Positions 25,801 to 37,023 of a stretch of 64,000 nt of DNA are shown piece by piece. The position numbers and the translations under genes are program-made. Every line of letters starts with the position of its first letter. The first letter of the stretch is position 1. Under the pieces are notes generated by a model. That model was not told where the DNA came from and searched no databases. It saw nothing but the letters and a program-made list of their open reading frames with translations. This DNA comes from Basidiobolus meristosporus CBS 931.73. Lineage: Eukaryota > Basidiobolomycota > Basidiobolomycetes > Basidiobolales > Basidiobolaceae. Where the stretch lies: positions 85,348-149,347 of the forward strand of contig MCFE01000161.1 in the NCBI GenBank assembly GCA_002104905.1, read 5' to 3'.

Positions 25801-28800
25801 AACCGTCTTATGTCACTTTCCACTCCGCTTTCAGTTCTTGGAACTCAAACGATCGCTCTACAGCATTACCACGCCATCTTCCACGATCTGATAACTCGGT
25901 TTCCTATCAGCGAGCTTGCAGAGGTCGCAGTTTCATTTGTCGATTCAGTCGTCAACTTCCGCAAAGGGAATCTTGCCCATCACCGATTGCGACTTATATA
26001 CCAGCTGATTCACGGAGTATTATTTGACTGCCCAGAGTCACGCCACATACTTGTTAAGGCGGCAGTCGGGTGGATTGAAGAGTACTTGAAGCAACCTATG
26101 ACTGATTATGTCGATTTAGAGCAATGGAGAGAAATGCTTCGATTGAGTTATCTAGTTGTGACTGAAATGCTGGAAAAGATCCATTCCACCCATTACAAAG
26201 GTCGAGGAGACGGGTATCTTACTTCCAACGAGATAGAGCTGGAAGACCCTGACGTAGAGGTTATGTTGAATATCTTGCCACTTCTTTTAGAAGTTTATCA
26301 CCGGCTTCGCCAAGTATCCATGCCTACTACCTTTGATCACACCAGAGCTGCTGCTTCCAAGCATAATTCTGGATTAAGCGGGGCTCTCTCTCCACCTTCT
26401 TCTCCCGACCTGCCGCCGACGGAGTTGTTTGACAGAGGCTCTAATATTCTGGGAGAAACGGCGTCCATGATCTTGACTCTTGTATCGCTGGCATCTACCA
26501 ACCAACTGGAGCGCTTTTTTCGAACTTGTTTGGTTGACACTGGCTCTGAAAAAGGGCTTCAAGTCGTCGTGCTATTACTTGACATCCTTCATTCGACTCT
26601 ATCGGAGAATGCGTTTCCGAAGCATTGGCTTAATATGACGGTACTGTCGCTGAGAATGACTTTTAAAGCGCTTGTTCCTTTGAGCACTGTCCTCAGGCAA
26701 AATCTTGAAACTGACGACCAGTTCTCGGAGCATATAGTTAACATCTGGGTTAAATTTTATACAGTTTTGGCTTTTATCTTGGCCAGTAAACGGCTCAAGA
26801 CTGAAGCCCTTAAGCCTCAGAAGCAGAGTGCCACAATCTATTTACTTCAGGACGTCACTGCTCAAGGGCCCCATCTTCTTAGTGTTATGTGGCAGTGTCT
26901 TGAGACTTTCAAACCTCGGATCGACCCCGATCAATACCGACATATAATTCTTACTCTGTTAGGGCCTATCTTGGATTTAAACCTCACTCTTCACGACGAT
27001 CTGCGTCAACGTGCTCTGGACATACTCTACGCGATACTGCTGTCGGAATACGAGATCAAGAAGGATTTCAAGCATATGGAAGTTGAGTGCTTCGATCGCC
27101 TGGAGCATCTTGTTATGACCGAAACAAAAGGTGATTTGACTACGTACAATCTGTTCGTACAGGGCCTCACTTCCAAAATCGAGGAAGAAATATCCGAGGT
27201 GAGTTTGAACCTCGCACTTGTCAAACTAGTGGATTCCTTGGATAAGTTCTTGGAATTGCTGCTGAACGTGAGGGATCTCCCGAACGAAGCTCAGTATGAA
27301 GATGAAAGACTCATGGGCACAATGAAACTGCTCAAATTCATCAAGATCATGAACCAGGACGAGATCTACATCAAGTACGTTCATCAATTGGTCGATATGC
27401 ACATTCAGAGTCAGAATTTCACGGAGGCGGGAGTCACCCTAAAACTCCATGTTGATCTCTTGGACTGGACTTCGAAGAACCATTTGGAAGCCATGGCCAG
27501 CCTCGGCCTTCCTTCGCAAACCACATTTGAGCGAAAGGAGTTGTTGTTAACGAAAATTCTCAACTACTTCAATGAGGGACAAGCGTGGGAGCATGGCATA
27601 GATGTCTGCAAGGAGTTGACATATCAGTATGAACACGTCATATTCGACTATGGCAAACTAGCATCCATCCTGCGTACAAGAGCTCAGCTCTACGAAAACA
27701 TATTACACAAGGAGCGATACTACAGTGAATATTTCAGAGTTGGGTTTTACGGAAAAGGATTTCCGATCAGTGTTCGAAATAAGCAGTACATCTATCGAGG
27801 TCTGGCTTGGGAGAAGATTAGCGCATTCTGTGATAGAATCCAGAACAAGCACCCCTCTGCTCAGCTGCTAAATTCCAATGGAGCACCCTCGGAGGCCATT
27901 CTCAACTCGAATGGGCAATATCTTCAAATAACCGCGGTTACCCCCGAGCCCAATCTGCAGCTTTCTGTGTTCCAACAATCGAGCCTTGCCCCAGGGCCTA
28001 TCCGTGAGTATTACGAGGCCAACGAAGTGAATACATTTAGCTTCTGCAGACCTGTCAAGAAATCCGCTACTGGTGAGATGGCATCACCCAGGAATAGCAC
28101 TTTGCTAGGCAGCAAACTAAATGCCGGTGGTAACAAGCAAGTGACTGCACCAGGAGGTACTGACCAGGTCAACGAGTTTCTAATGCTATGGACAGAGAAG
28201 ACCATTTTTGCCACCGAATCCAAATTCCCCTCGCTACTTCGCCGCGCAGAGGTTATTTCAATAGTCACGAAAGAACAATCCCCAGTAGAAAACGCTGTAG
28301 CGGCCATGGAGAGCAAAACCAAGGAGCTTTCGCATTTGGAGAAGAAGTATCAACAATACGTTGGCACTGACACCTCCAAAGTAAACAGCAACCCCCTGGC
28401 AATGGCGTTGAATGGGGCCATTGACGCGGCTGTTAACGGTGGTGTTTCAATGTACAAGCGGGCATTCTTGACCAGTGATTTTATCCAGCAAAACCCCGAA
28501 ACGGAAGAGATGGTGGAAAAACTGGACCAACTTATAGACGAGCAGGTGAGACCCTTGGATTGGTGGATGTTCAACAACCGAGATCTTACATTTCCTTTTT
28601 CCTAGACATTGGTCATACAGAGTTGTCTTGAGATCCACAATCATATTGCGCCCTCAGAGATGAGGCCACTTCACGAAAATTTAGACACGTGTAAGTATCT
28701 CTGTAGACATTGCATACTGGAAATGTTTTGGTAACTTTGTGCGGTAGTGTTCCGGAAGAATTTCGCCAATGAATTGACAAGGATAACTGCCAAGAAACCC

Positions 28801-29310
28801 ACGCTCGGTCTGTATCAGCCCCCGATCCCTGTGGATGCATCCAACTCGCAGATGACTAGTCAAACCACCCCTCTCCCCAATACGTCATTGTCGAACCCAC
28901 ACAAACTCACAGGGAGCACTCAAAGCCTACAATTAGATAAGCGAGATAGCCAGCTCTCCGACCTGAGCGGCTTCGACCCTGCGCTAGCACTGTCTTCCCC
29001 AGCGTCTCAATCAGCTGAAAATACTAGCCCACCCACTCGTAGCTCTAACCCCTTCACTAATGCACTTAAACGCTTGTCTGGTGGCTCAACCACCACTTGT
29101 AGCAGTATGGATGGAATTGATATCGACTACCAAAGTCTAACAGCTACATGCTCTCCCTCCCTCGCCACCACCAGCTTCACCAACCCAGCAGACTTGCCCA
29201 ATCTCGGGAAAAAAAGCAGATGGTCACTCAAAAAGTACCGAGCACTGCTGGAACGCCATTTGGCCACAAGCAGTCCCACAACAACTACGACCGAAAGCAC
29301 GCACTCTTAA
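22867..29310 (+). CDS. DCK1: DOCK-family Rho/Rac guanine nucleotide exchange factor with SH3 domain
   Basis: Activates a Rho-family GTPase, likely Rac or Rho5 together with an ELMO partner, at the cell cortex. Three exons, 22867-28545, 28606-28690 and 28748-29310 (introns of 60 and 57 nt), give 2108 residues. The open frame extends upstream to a GTG, but the first ATG is at 22867. Domains: SH3 at about residues 10-85 (YLVDLEVGDIVYAYEQ, GGWFKGYV, TGIFPANHV), a helical DOCK N-terminal region, a C2-like DHR-1 at about 555-720 (YDSVVIYHSNNPRWDESIKI), and DHR-2 at about 1460-1925 (GQAWEHGIDVCKELTYQYEH, YYSEYFRVGFYGKGFP, and NFANELTRIT at its end). The Ser/Thr/Pro-rich tail of about 160 residues is not conserved. 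The layout matches DOCK180 and yeast Dck1, not the zizimins, which lack SH3. Both introns lie at the 3' end. Stopping at 28605 would lose the last DHR-2 helices, so splicing is needed. Confidence 0.94.
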
Positions 29311-30212
29311 GACAAGCCGTGCTTACACACCGACCAATAGCCATTTATAATCCCATTTTCGACCATGATAATCGGTTCTAGGACCATCAACAACCTCTCT
29401 TCATGTAGCATTTACAGGCACCCGCCGGCCTAATCCGTTGTAATTTCACCCTAATTCCCACTTTCGTAAAGCCTTCAACCTACCATTTGGACCGATTTTC
29501 TGCAACCCGATACCCACCTCTCACCCCTGCCCCATAGTTAGCCCGTATTTTGAAATCGATCCATGTTCACCTCTAGCAATGGCAATCAGACCCGTAAATT
29601 AATTTCTCTAAAACCAATCTGTGCGTCCGTTTGGTTCTCAGCCACCCCATTTCAGCATGAGCCGAGATCCATCGAATATACTGGGTACTTGCGAATAAAC
29701 CAACGGTGCTCTTGAGTAACCCAACCAGGTAAACTGCATTTCAATCTGGCCTGGTGGGCCAATATGCATGTGGATCCTCCAAGATCCCAATTCCTTGAAC
29801 CTCATTTGCGACGCTGTGATAAGGAAGTTGGATGATCTACTGACTTTCAGGGTCGAATTGGTGGTTCCTCATTTGTCTCGGTTGATTGGATCCCATTTTG
29901 AGACTACTCCGGCCTGAAACAAATGTTATAGGAAAATCCTTTCCACATGTCCTCTCGCTTGTTTCCGTGAGCCATCTGCACAACATGTGTTTCGTGCTCG
30001 GATTCTCGCCCTACTGGCGGTTGCCATGAATAGACGCTGAAGGATCCCCTTGATGATCCCGATTTGTTTCTTCCGTCCGGTTTCATCACTGGCTGGGTAT
30101 TGGTAAAGGGAATGGAGTGTCTGGCACATTGTTTCCGCTTACGTATTTCCATTGAGAAACAAGTTTGATTCAACACTCTAAGGAACCCCGAAATCGAGCG
30201 GCCTCGTAGCCC
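29311..30212. other. Intergenic, no supported gene
   Basis: 3' flank of the DOCK gene. Minus-strand ORFs at 29904-30233 and 29926-30129 overlap in different frames and show no family features. Confidence 0.5.
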
Positions 30213-30220
30213 TATATAAA
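30213..30220 (+). promoter_or_regulatory. TATA box (TATATAAA) before a small ORF
   Basis: TATATAAA lies 115 nt upstream of the small ORF at 30335. A pyrimidine-rich stretch follows before the ATG. Confidence 0.35.
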
Positions 30221-30334
30221 GGAGCACGGCCAAGGAGGTTTCAAGGCAACTGTGCTAATCTACCATTAAAAGCCTTGGATAGCATCCGCACCACGACGAA
30301 CCTTCTTTTCCTTATTCGTTTCTGGCTCATTTAA

Positions 30335-30574
30335 ATGGAAACCATCTACATCACCTCCATGGTTGGCGAGAAACCCAGGTATATCCCTGAGATATACCCC
30401 ACATCCCTTCTCCAGCAACCAAAGACCCCTCATCATCGGAAAAGTTGTCACTTTCCTGGCCCCGAACCCTTCCCAATAGATGCACTCCCCCGGTCCGTCG
30501 CACGCTCCGCGACCTGGCCTCGCATGAAGATGACCCAATCCCTGGAATCCATTACTGAAGATCCGCAAGAATAG
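30335..30574 (+). CDS. Possible small protein, 79 residues
   Basis: An ATG-initiated ORF lies downstream of a TATATAAA and a CT-rich leader. The product is Pro- and Ser-rich (LLQQPKTPHHRKSCHFPGPE) with no recognised domain, signal peptide or membrane segment. It could be a real small gene, a first exon, or chance. Only the core-promoter context speaks for it. Confidence 0.25.
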   Translation: METIYITSMVGEKPRYIPEIYPTSLLQQPKTPHHRKSCHFPGPEPFPIDALPRSVARSATWPRMKMTQSLESITEDPQE

Positions 30575-31148
30575 TGAAAACGTGACCACCGATTTTCTTG
30601 CCAATTCCCCTCCTCCAGTCACGTGAATTCACTCACATCGTGCTTAGAAATCATCCATGCAACGTATCATTTCGGACCATCGCCAGACAAACCATGTTTT
30701 TAAGAGCCATATATATTTTGCTATTTGTGTGTGGAGGGGGAGGAAGGTAGGAGTTAGGGCCTCAGGGAACCGAGCCCCAACACTACCCCTATCGCTACTG
30801 TGCTAATGGCAAGTATGTGTTGTAGCCCCATGCACCGTCTCCCACCCCCCATACATCTCCTTAACGGCCTTATGAAAAGCACCAGGAATCCATATATTAC
30901 CATCATTGCTAGAAAATAAATAGAGATGTTCATCCAGGCGTATGTCGGCTGAGATATGGCTTGTAAACTGACCACCCAGCCTCGTTGGGAACCAGTCGCC
31001 CAGCTCGGTTTCCTCCAACAACCATTGGACAGCTCATGACTGCCAGGCCCCCTCCTTCAAGAGATATACATGGTGTGTTTATTGAAATGTTGATCTTTGA
31101 TATTAGTTGGATGTACAGGGATGGTATATAAGCGCGATTCTTCGGTCA
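30575..31148. other. 3' flank of the G-alpha gene
   Basis: Overlapping minus-strand ORFs at 30754-30975 and 30803-31021 lie beyond the G-alpha stop and look like chance frames. Nothing else is recognised. Confidence 0.5.
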
Positions 31149-32812
31149 TTATAGGATGCCACTATCTCTGAGTGCGTTCTGAAGTATCGTTTCTTTGACG
31201 GCTGCAAATACAATTCTGAAAGCCCCCGAGGTGAGTCAGTACTGGCTTCAATGACAAGCTCGATTGTCTGGCCACTTACCTTATCTGCGTTGCGATTCCA
31301 GAGCAAAGGGGGCATGCGAGGGAAGAGGTTAGAGATGGGGGAGATGTATGGTTGTGGCGGGGGATGTGTACAAACCTTGGATGTGTCGGTTGCTTGTGTG
31401 AGACTAGTGAAGGTGAATGTTGGTTAACTCAGGGTAAACAGGTGGATAGCTCGGGATGGACTTACTGTGGATATATATTGAGCTTCGCTCGATTGGTCTG
31501 TGTGAATCTCCAGAGAATGTATTTGGCAGCTTTGGTGATATCAGGACCACCTACAAAAGTCTCCGGGGTTAGCGCTCGTCAATGTGCGGGAAGTGCATGC
31601 CGAGGCCCATACCGGTATACTCTGGGAAATAGTTCTCAAGGGGTACTCGAGGAAGTTTCTCTCGGAATAGATCAATCTTGTTCAAAAAGAAAATGACCGA
31701 CGTGCGCAAGAACCATCGGCTGTTCACCACCGACTCGAACAGGGTGATGCTCTCGATCATCCGGTTCTGTGAAGAACAATCAGTACGTCTCCGTGGTTGG
31801 GAGGTGGGGTTCCGCATGCGCGGTGTTACCTGCTCCGACTCCTCCAATAGAACTTGGTCATATTCGCTCAGCGCCACGCAAAAAATAATGGAGGTGACAG
31901 CCTCAAAGCAATGGATCCATTTCTTCCTCTCGGACCGTTGCCCGCCAACGTCGAACATGCTACCAAGAAATCGGGTTACCTCAGTGAAATCAAACATCCG
32001 GTAAAGAGAACCTCCTACTGTATATTAAGCTGGCCCATGTTGAACCGGGTCTCGATGATGCCAGTGGTCTTCGTCCGTGCCCTCAGCGCATCTGCCTCGT
32101 TGGGGATGTAGTTGGGGGATCCGATCCGTCGAACGTGACTAAAAAAACTGGTTGCAATGGATGAGAACCCAGTGACGATCGCGCACGGGGCATTCGTGTG
32201 CTGTACTTACTACGTGGCGGAGTCCATCAGATAGAACTCGCTCTGCCGATCCAGTAAACTTGCGACCACCGGATCTTTCCACAACGAATCTATGGCTTCC
32301 ACAAGGTCGGGCGTGAGCTTCAAGGCGTACGCCCCCTCGTAGCTCACGTCAAGTACCAGCCTAGCGTAATCCTACACCCACGATCAGTCACCCAACCTAC
32401 ACTACTCTGCCCTCAACACCAGCGTACCTTGTTTTTCGGCTCGAAAGGCTCCAGGTCGAACTTTCTCAACGCGGAGACGAGGCTCTGCGCGGAGTCCACT
32501 ATATTCTTGAATATCGTCACTCGAAATAGGGACAGCTCTTCGGTGGTATATCCATTCTGGTGGATGATTTTCATCTGCTTCACGATAGTGGACTTTCCCG
32601 ATTCTCCGCTTCCTAGATGAGAAGAGTGGAGGTGAGGTGAGGTGAGGGTTGATAGAGGGTCGGAGGTGTCGGGGCCATAGCACGTATTACCAACCTAATA
32701 GAAGGATTTTGCATTCCTTATTGATCCTTCGGTTGTCCACCTCTATCAGCCTGTCGATGGCTGTACTTCGTTCACGAGCCTCTCTTTCTTCTTGAGATAG
32801 ACAAACCCCCAT
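31149..32812 (-). CDS. Heterotrimeric G-protein alpha subunit
   Basis: Membrane-bound GTPase relaying receptor signals. Ten exons: 32812-32695, 32612-32428, 32371-32211, 32147-32019, 31959-31830, 31766-31613, 31550-31466, 31403-31376, 31284-31280 and 31215-31149, giving 353 residues, the standard length. Seen: MGVCLS (Gly2 myristoylation, Cys4 palmitoylation), P-loop GSGESGKST, switch I with [34 protein letters not shown] in place of TCATDT, and a C-terminus NALRDSGIL. The Ser in place of Cys at -4 means no pertussis-toxin-type site, and TQATDT with DSG recalls the fungal Gpa2/GanB branch. Two splice oddities are visible: a 5-nt microexon (ATAAG), and tandem acceptors before exon 4 (CAG then TTTTTTTAG, 9 nt apart) that give 353 or 350 residues. 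The neighbouring RGS protein is a possible regulator. Confidence 0.96.
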
Positions 32813-33709
32813 AGTTGAGGAAAAACAAGTGGGGTGAGGGAAGGGGGTGAGTTGCGATATCAAGAGATAGTTTTGATTGGTTGGGGTCAAGCGTGTAGCC
32901 TTCCGGGATACGATGAGCGAGGGAGGGTCGACAAGGTGTAGGGTATGTAGTGTGGTGGCGTGATTAAACTAACTAGTCAAGTTGCCATCAAGGCCTGAAA
33001 AATGGACGGGAATAAGGGTAGGTCAACTGACCCCGAAGAAAGGATAGTGAGATGGACGTAGAGGTTGTAGGCTGGAGACCAATTCAAGGGTATCAGGTTG
33101 TTGAATGGAAAGCCAGAAGGTAGCGTACACTACTACTAATATTCCAAACGCCCTCGTGCCTTTTCCTTAGCTGTATTGGGGCACTCTGACACAGTGGATA
33201 GCTTTGTTAAGAAAAGAAACAAAACTCAGTGAATTGCCAAAGGAGTGGGTGAGCGGATGAAGAAGCTACAAAATGGGTGAGGCTTGGATGTTGAGCCAGG
33301 AATCAAGGAAAATCCCACCAGGAATTAGCATGGTTTACGAAGCTAAAACCATCGGATTTCCAAGGATCGATTGCCATACTTGTGCTCATTTCCAAATGAT
33401 ATATATCCTCTTTAGGCAGTGCCACTTCAACCGCCATCCATCATTCCTTAATCAAGCACGAAGGCCTCAATTAGTGTAACTTGTGCTGCCTGATGGCCAT
33501 TATATTTGACCCACCCTCAACCAGATGTTCGTTGATTATTTGTTCAATAGTGAATGGGATGGCTCCACTGGAACGTAGAATGGTATTCTAACCACCCCGA
33601 TCGCATAGACCACTGGTTCATTTTGTATTTATTTATATCTTGATATTGGCCAATTAAATGGCTGATGGATGAGTGAATGCACATGTTTTGGTAGAAAGAG
33701 TAGGAGCGC
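32813..33709. other. Intergenic between G-alpha and PheRS
   Basis: Contains the G-alpha promoter and the PheRS 3' flank. ORFs at 33273-33479 (+) and 33544-33726 (-) show no family features. Nothing further is seen. Confidence 0.55.
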
Positions 33710-35188
33710 CTAACGCAAGGTGACATTCAATTGCGCAGCAACTCGGGAACGAACTGTCTCTTGAATAGCGTTGATTTCCTCGTTGGTCACATTTCTAGCG
33801 ATAAAAGCAGCGTCAGTTGGGCTCTAGAATGAATGGCTATTAAAGCGTTACCTGTCCATGGAGCGGTAGTTGATGCGGTAGCACAGGCTCTGCTTCTTGG
33901 TCTTCGGGTGAGTGAAATCGTCCACCTAGAGCAGCTAGCAGTGAGTTGCGAATCCGGTTGTGGAGAACATCATCAAGCAACTTACCAGTTTGACGTCCTC
34001 GACCAAATCTTCGGCAATATCGCGGATCAACTCACAGAAGTCGTTTTCATGGAATGCTTCGTTGACCCAGAAACTAATGTCCTTTGTACAGGACGGATGC
34101 TTCGAGAATGGCTTGAACTTCACAATCTCCTTGCTCTGGAATTGGCTCAAAAAGCGCTCATCCTGGCTCCAGAAGAGGCGGATATCCGGGATTCCGAAAA
34201 GCACCATGGCAAGTCGCTCCAATCCGAGCCCGAACGCCCATCCGATCTTGTCACCTTGGCCGGCGTTGTTCAAGATTTCTTGTTTGATCACACCGCACCC
34301 ATATACCTCTAGCCATTGACCCTTGTAGAAGATCTCCATCTCCCAACTTGGGCTAGTGAATGGGAAGTATGCGTCAATCCAACGAACCTGAAGGTCTTTT
34401 TCGTCGCTGAACAGTTTGCGCACCATGGAGTTCAGCGAGTGCTTCAAGTGAGCAATGGTGGCTAGCGCTGCCTCCTCCGAATGACAGGCTTGCAATGGAT
34501 TTTCGGGAGTGATGACAGTGTCGTCCTGCGTGCTAATTCCGGCCACGTTATCCTCACCGAACAGCGCGGCCTGGGCCTTGATATCCGCGTGAATCTGCTC
34601 CACCGCATTGTTCATATCGAAGATTTGCGCGCCTTCCATCTGATGGAATACCGGATAATGACTGGCATCGATTTCGTCCCGACGATAAACATCGGCGGCT
34701 ACCAGGAATTTGTCGCATCCGCTGCTCAAGATACTGGACTGGTGGGCAGAGGTGTGAGTACGGAGCATGGTGCTATTGTTGAGGTAGTATGTATCGGTCA
34801 ATGCTCTGCCAGGATGTCCGGGTGGAATCAGTAAATCGTCGAAGTTCTGTTTAGTAGTCACAACTGGGCTAAAGGTATCGAACTTATCGAAACTAGGGTA
34901 TTTGGAGTAAATAAGCGACTTTATGATCCCTATGGGGTGCTCTGGAATGTTGTGTAGGTTCCGGCCCACCTTGGATAAGATGGAGGGGGTCACATTGGTG
35001 GATTCGTCCGCGGGATATGTTTTCCCCTCAAGCTTAACTTGCTCCTTGGTCACCTCAGGAGTCTCCAACAACGTGGAAGAGTATCTTCTGGATACGCCTA
35101 GGAGGCCTGTGGTTCTGCGTAGGGTCAAAAGGGTTGTTTGTTTCAATCCCCCGTAGGGGATACGACAAGCTTGATACATGAATGCCAT
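33710..35188 (-). CDS. MSF1: Mitochondrial phenylalanyl-tRNA synthetase
   Basis: Monomeric class II synthetase charging mitochondrial tRNA-Phe. Three exons, 35188-33986, 33925-33852 and 33794-33710, give 453 residues. The N-terminus has an Arg/Ser/Thr-rich presequence (LRRTTGLLGVSRRYSS). Catalytic motifs are visible: HTSAHQSSIL, motif 2 as VYRRDEIDASHYPVFHQMEG, and motif 3 as GLGLERLAMVLFGIPDIR. The C-terminal anticodon-binding (FDX-ACB) domain begins near KFKPFSKHPSCTKDISFW and is completed by the two small last exons (DDFTHPKTKKQSLCYRINYR, then EEINAIQETVRSRVAA). Reading through intron 1 would stop inside the FDX-ACB domain, which supports the splicing. The length matches yeast Msf1p and human FARS2. 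It lies tail-to-head with DPM1, about 250 bp apart. Confidence 0.97.
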
Positions 35189-35436
35189 GCTAGAATGCTT
35201 CGAAGAGACAAATTTTTTAGCCGGCTTGATAAATTGAATAAATCCAATGGAGCGAATTTTTTGTAGTCAAGCATGATCCGGAAACATATCGGGGCAATGG
35301 GATCTGTGCCGAATCAAATTGTTTAGTGTGGTGGGCGACTAATCTATTGTCAGCTCAGTTTAACCTTATGATTAAAAGCCGAGGATTTATTGACTGCATA
35401 CATGTAAAGGCGGAAGCCAGGTACACCCAAGCTGAT

Positions 35437-36255
35437 TTAACTGAAAATAAACGATACGATGTAGAAGAAGATGATGATGGCGAGGAGGACTGCCGCTACG
35501 CTGAGGATAGGATGTTTGTACAGGTAGAGCTCTTGCAACTGCTTCAAGTAGTTAATAATGACCTTTCCAGAAAGTTTACTCTCGCCAACAGTACGAACGC
35601 CAAACATGATAGGAACCTCGGCGTGTTTGCGGATCTCTGACTTGACATAAAGCTCCAAACAGATCTTGAATCCGATGGAATTAACGTTACGAGCACGACG
35701 GTAGGCTTCGCGGCGAATGGAGAAGAACCCGGTCATAGGATCCGACAGAGGGGTCAAAGGACGTGCCATGAGACGAGCACCCTTAGAGACGACTTGACGG
35801 TAAAGTGGCCAGTTTTCATCGACAACGAATTCGTCGGCAGCATAACGGGTGCCAATAGCAAACTCAGCCCCGCTCTTAGCGGCATCAATAGCCTGCAACA
35901 TCTCTGGAACCTTCTCAGGAGGATGTTGAAGATCGGCATCCATACATAGGAGAAGTTCACCCTGGGCTTCATTGAAACCTCTCAAAACCGCACTGGAGAG
36001 GCCACGTTCAGTGGTTCTAACGATAACGCGAACTGGGTATCCTTCGCTGGCAAGCTTGTTCACAAGTTCTTCGGTTCCATCTCGAGAGTTATCATCCACA
36101 ATAATAATCTCGGTGGTATTTTCCATCTGGTTTTCCTGCAGGGCAGCATACACTCGCTTGGTAAGCTGTTCGATGTTGCCAACTTCACGGAATGTTGGGA
36201 CTACAACGGAGGCCTCGGTGGGGCCAGTGGCGGACTTCTTACTGCGTTCGGTCAT
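35437..36255 (-). CDS. DPM1: Dolichol-phosphate mannosyltransferase with C-terminal anchor
   Basis: Transfers mannose from GDP-mannose to dolichyl phosphate at the ER membrane, supplying N-glycosylation, O-mannosylation and GPI anchors. Intron-free ORF of 272 residues starting at the ATG at 36255. GT2 motifs are visible: ASVVVPTFREVGNI, IIIVDDNSRDGTEE, the DAD metal site in LLCMDADLQHPPEKVPEM, and DPMTGFFSIRREAYRRA. A hydrophobic segment at about residues 250-270 (LSVAAVLLAIIIFFYIVSFI) forms a C-terminal membrane anchor. Such an anchor marks the S. cerevisiae-type enzyme, which works without DPM2/DPM3; the human and S. pombe type lacks it. It is the only intron-free gene in the central block. 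Confidence 0.97.
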   Translation of the reverse strand: MTERSKKSATGPTEASVVVPTFREVGNIEQLTKRVYAALQENQMENTTEIIIVDDNSRDGTEELVNKLASEGYPVRVIVRTTERGLSSAVLRGFNEAQGELLLCMDADLQHPPEKVPEMLQAIDAAKSGAEFAIGTRYAADEFVVDENWPLYRQVVSKGARLMARPLTPLSDPMTGFFSIRREAYRRARNVNSIGFKICLELYVKSEIRKHAEVPIMFGVRTVGESKLSGKVIINYLKQLQELYLYKHPILSVAAVLLAIIIFFYIVSFIFS

Positions 36256-36823
36256 GGTTTTTTAGTATCAACTTACCAAGCTGTGAAGTGAGCTTGCGTT
36301 ATTCACCTAATCACAGTGAGAAATTGACCAGCAGTATCTGACTCGGGGTCTGGATTGACCAAAACAAATAAGTCTCCATTTAGGTCAGATTTGGAGTGGG
36401 AATTTACAAACATTACAATCCAATAAGCATATAAACCAACGTATCATATGTACAAGCACACGCTCCCCCACGTAGTCGAATAGGTTGTAACAGGGGGAGA
36501 GTCAGGTACGCTCGTATTGAAATTATTGTCACGCATCATTTTCACTCGTTCTGCGTTGGATTTCGGCCTTGAAACCCATAGCCGTCAAATGCGGATTTCA
36601 ACCAAAAGCCTAGTTACCCCATTAGTGCTTTAACGAACAGTGGGACTTTGAGAAAAATCAACGTCACAAAATAATTCATGATCTAGACGGCGTCATTGGC
36701 TGGAATAGTGCCATGCATTAAGGATGGTTGATCATTCGAGAGTAATGACGTGTTGTTGAACAGCAATTAACAATGACATTCCCTCATTCCTGACTTAATC
36801 ACTGATAATGGTAGACGGAAGAT
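36256..36823. other. DPM1 upstream region
   Basis: No ORF of note. It serves as promoter region for the minus-strand DPM1 gene. No clear TATA box was found. Confidence 0.5.
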
Positions 36824-36848
36824 GTATATGTATATATATATATATATG
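36824..36848 (+). repeat. (TA)n microsatellite
   Basis: An alternating TA run of about 25 nt lies 56 nt before the telomeric block. Confidence 0.85.
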
Positions 36849-36904
36849 GCGACAGTTTCTTTCTCCATTGATGACGCTTCTGGTAAATGTGTCGAGATGG
36901 ACAA

Positions 36905-36930
36905 TAACCCTAACCCTAACCCTACCCTAC
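36905..36930 (+). repeat. Interstitial telomere-like repeat (TAACCC units)
   Basis: Three perfect TAACCC units followed by TACCCTAC, equal to TTAGGG on the other strand, the common fungal telomere unit. Single TTAGGG-type units recur at about 37832 and 37942 in the opposite orientation. Confidence 0.8.
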
Positions 36931-37023
36931 ATTTTGGAGAAACCCGCCGCCCACTGGCATTAAATAGATAGTAGATGGCTCAGTTGGAAGTTAGTTTTAC
37001 TTAAATAGACAATGGAAGAGCAG

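Noticed and set aside
28546-28605. In-frame end of the DOCK ORF at 28605 as the natural C-terminus
   Set aside because: A GTGAGA...TTCCTAG intron of 60 nt restores the conserved end of DHR-2 in two further exons.
30754-31315. Overlapping minus-strand ORFs (70-73 codons), one hydrophobic
   Set aside because: They overlap the G-alpha 3' end and its flank in other frames and lack any supporting signal.
33833-34834. Plus-strand ORFs of 159, 119 and 117 codons opposite PheRS
   Set aside because: They are antisense to an intact, well-conserved synthetase and show no family features.
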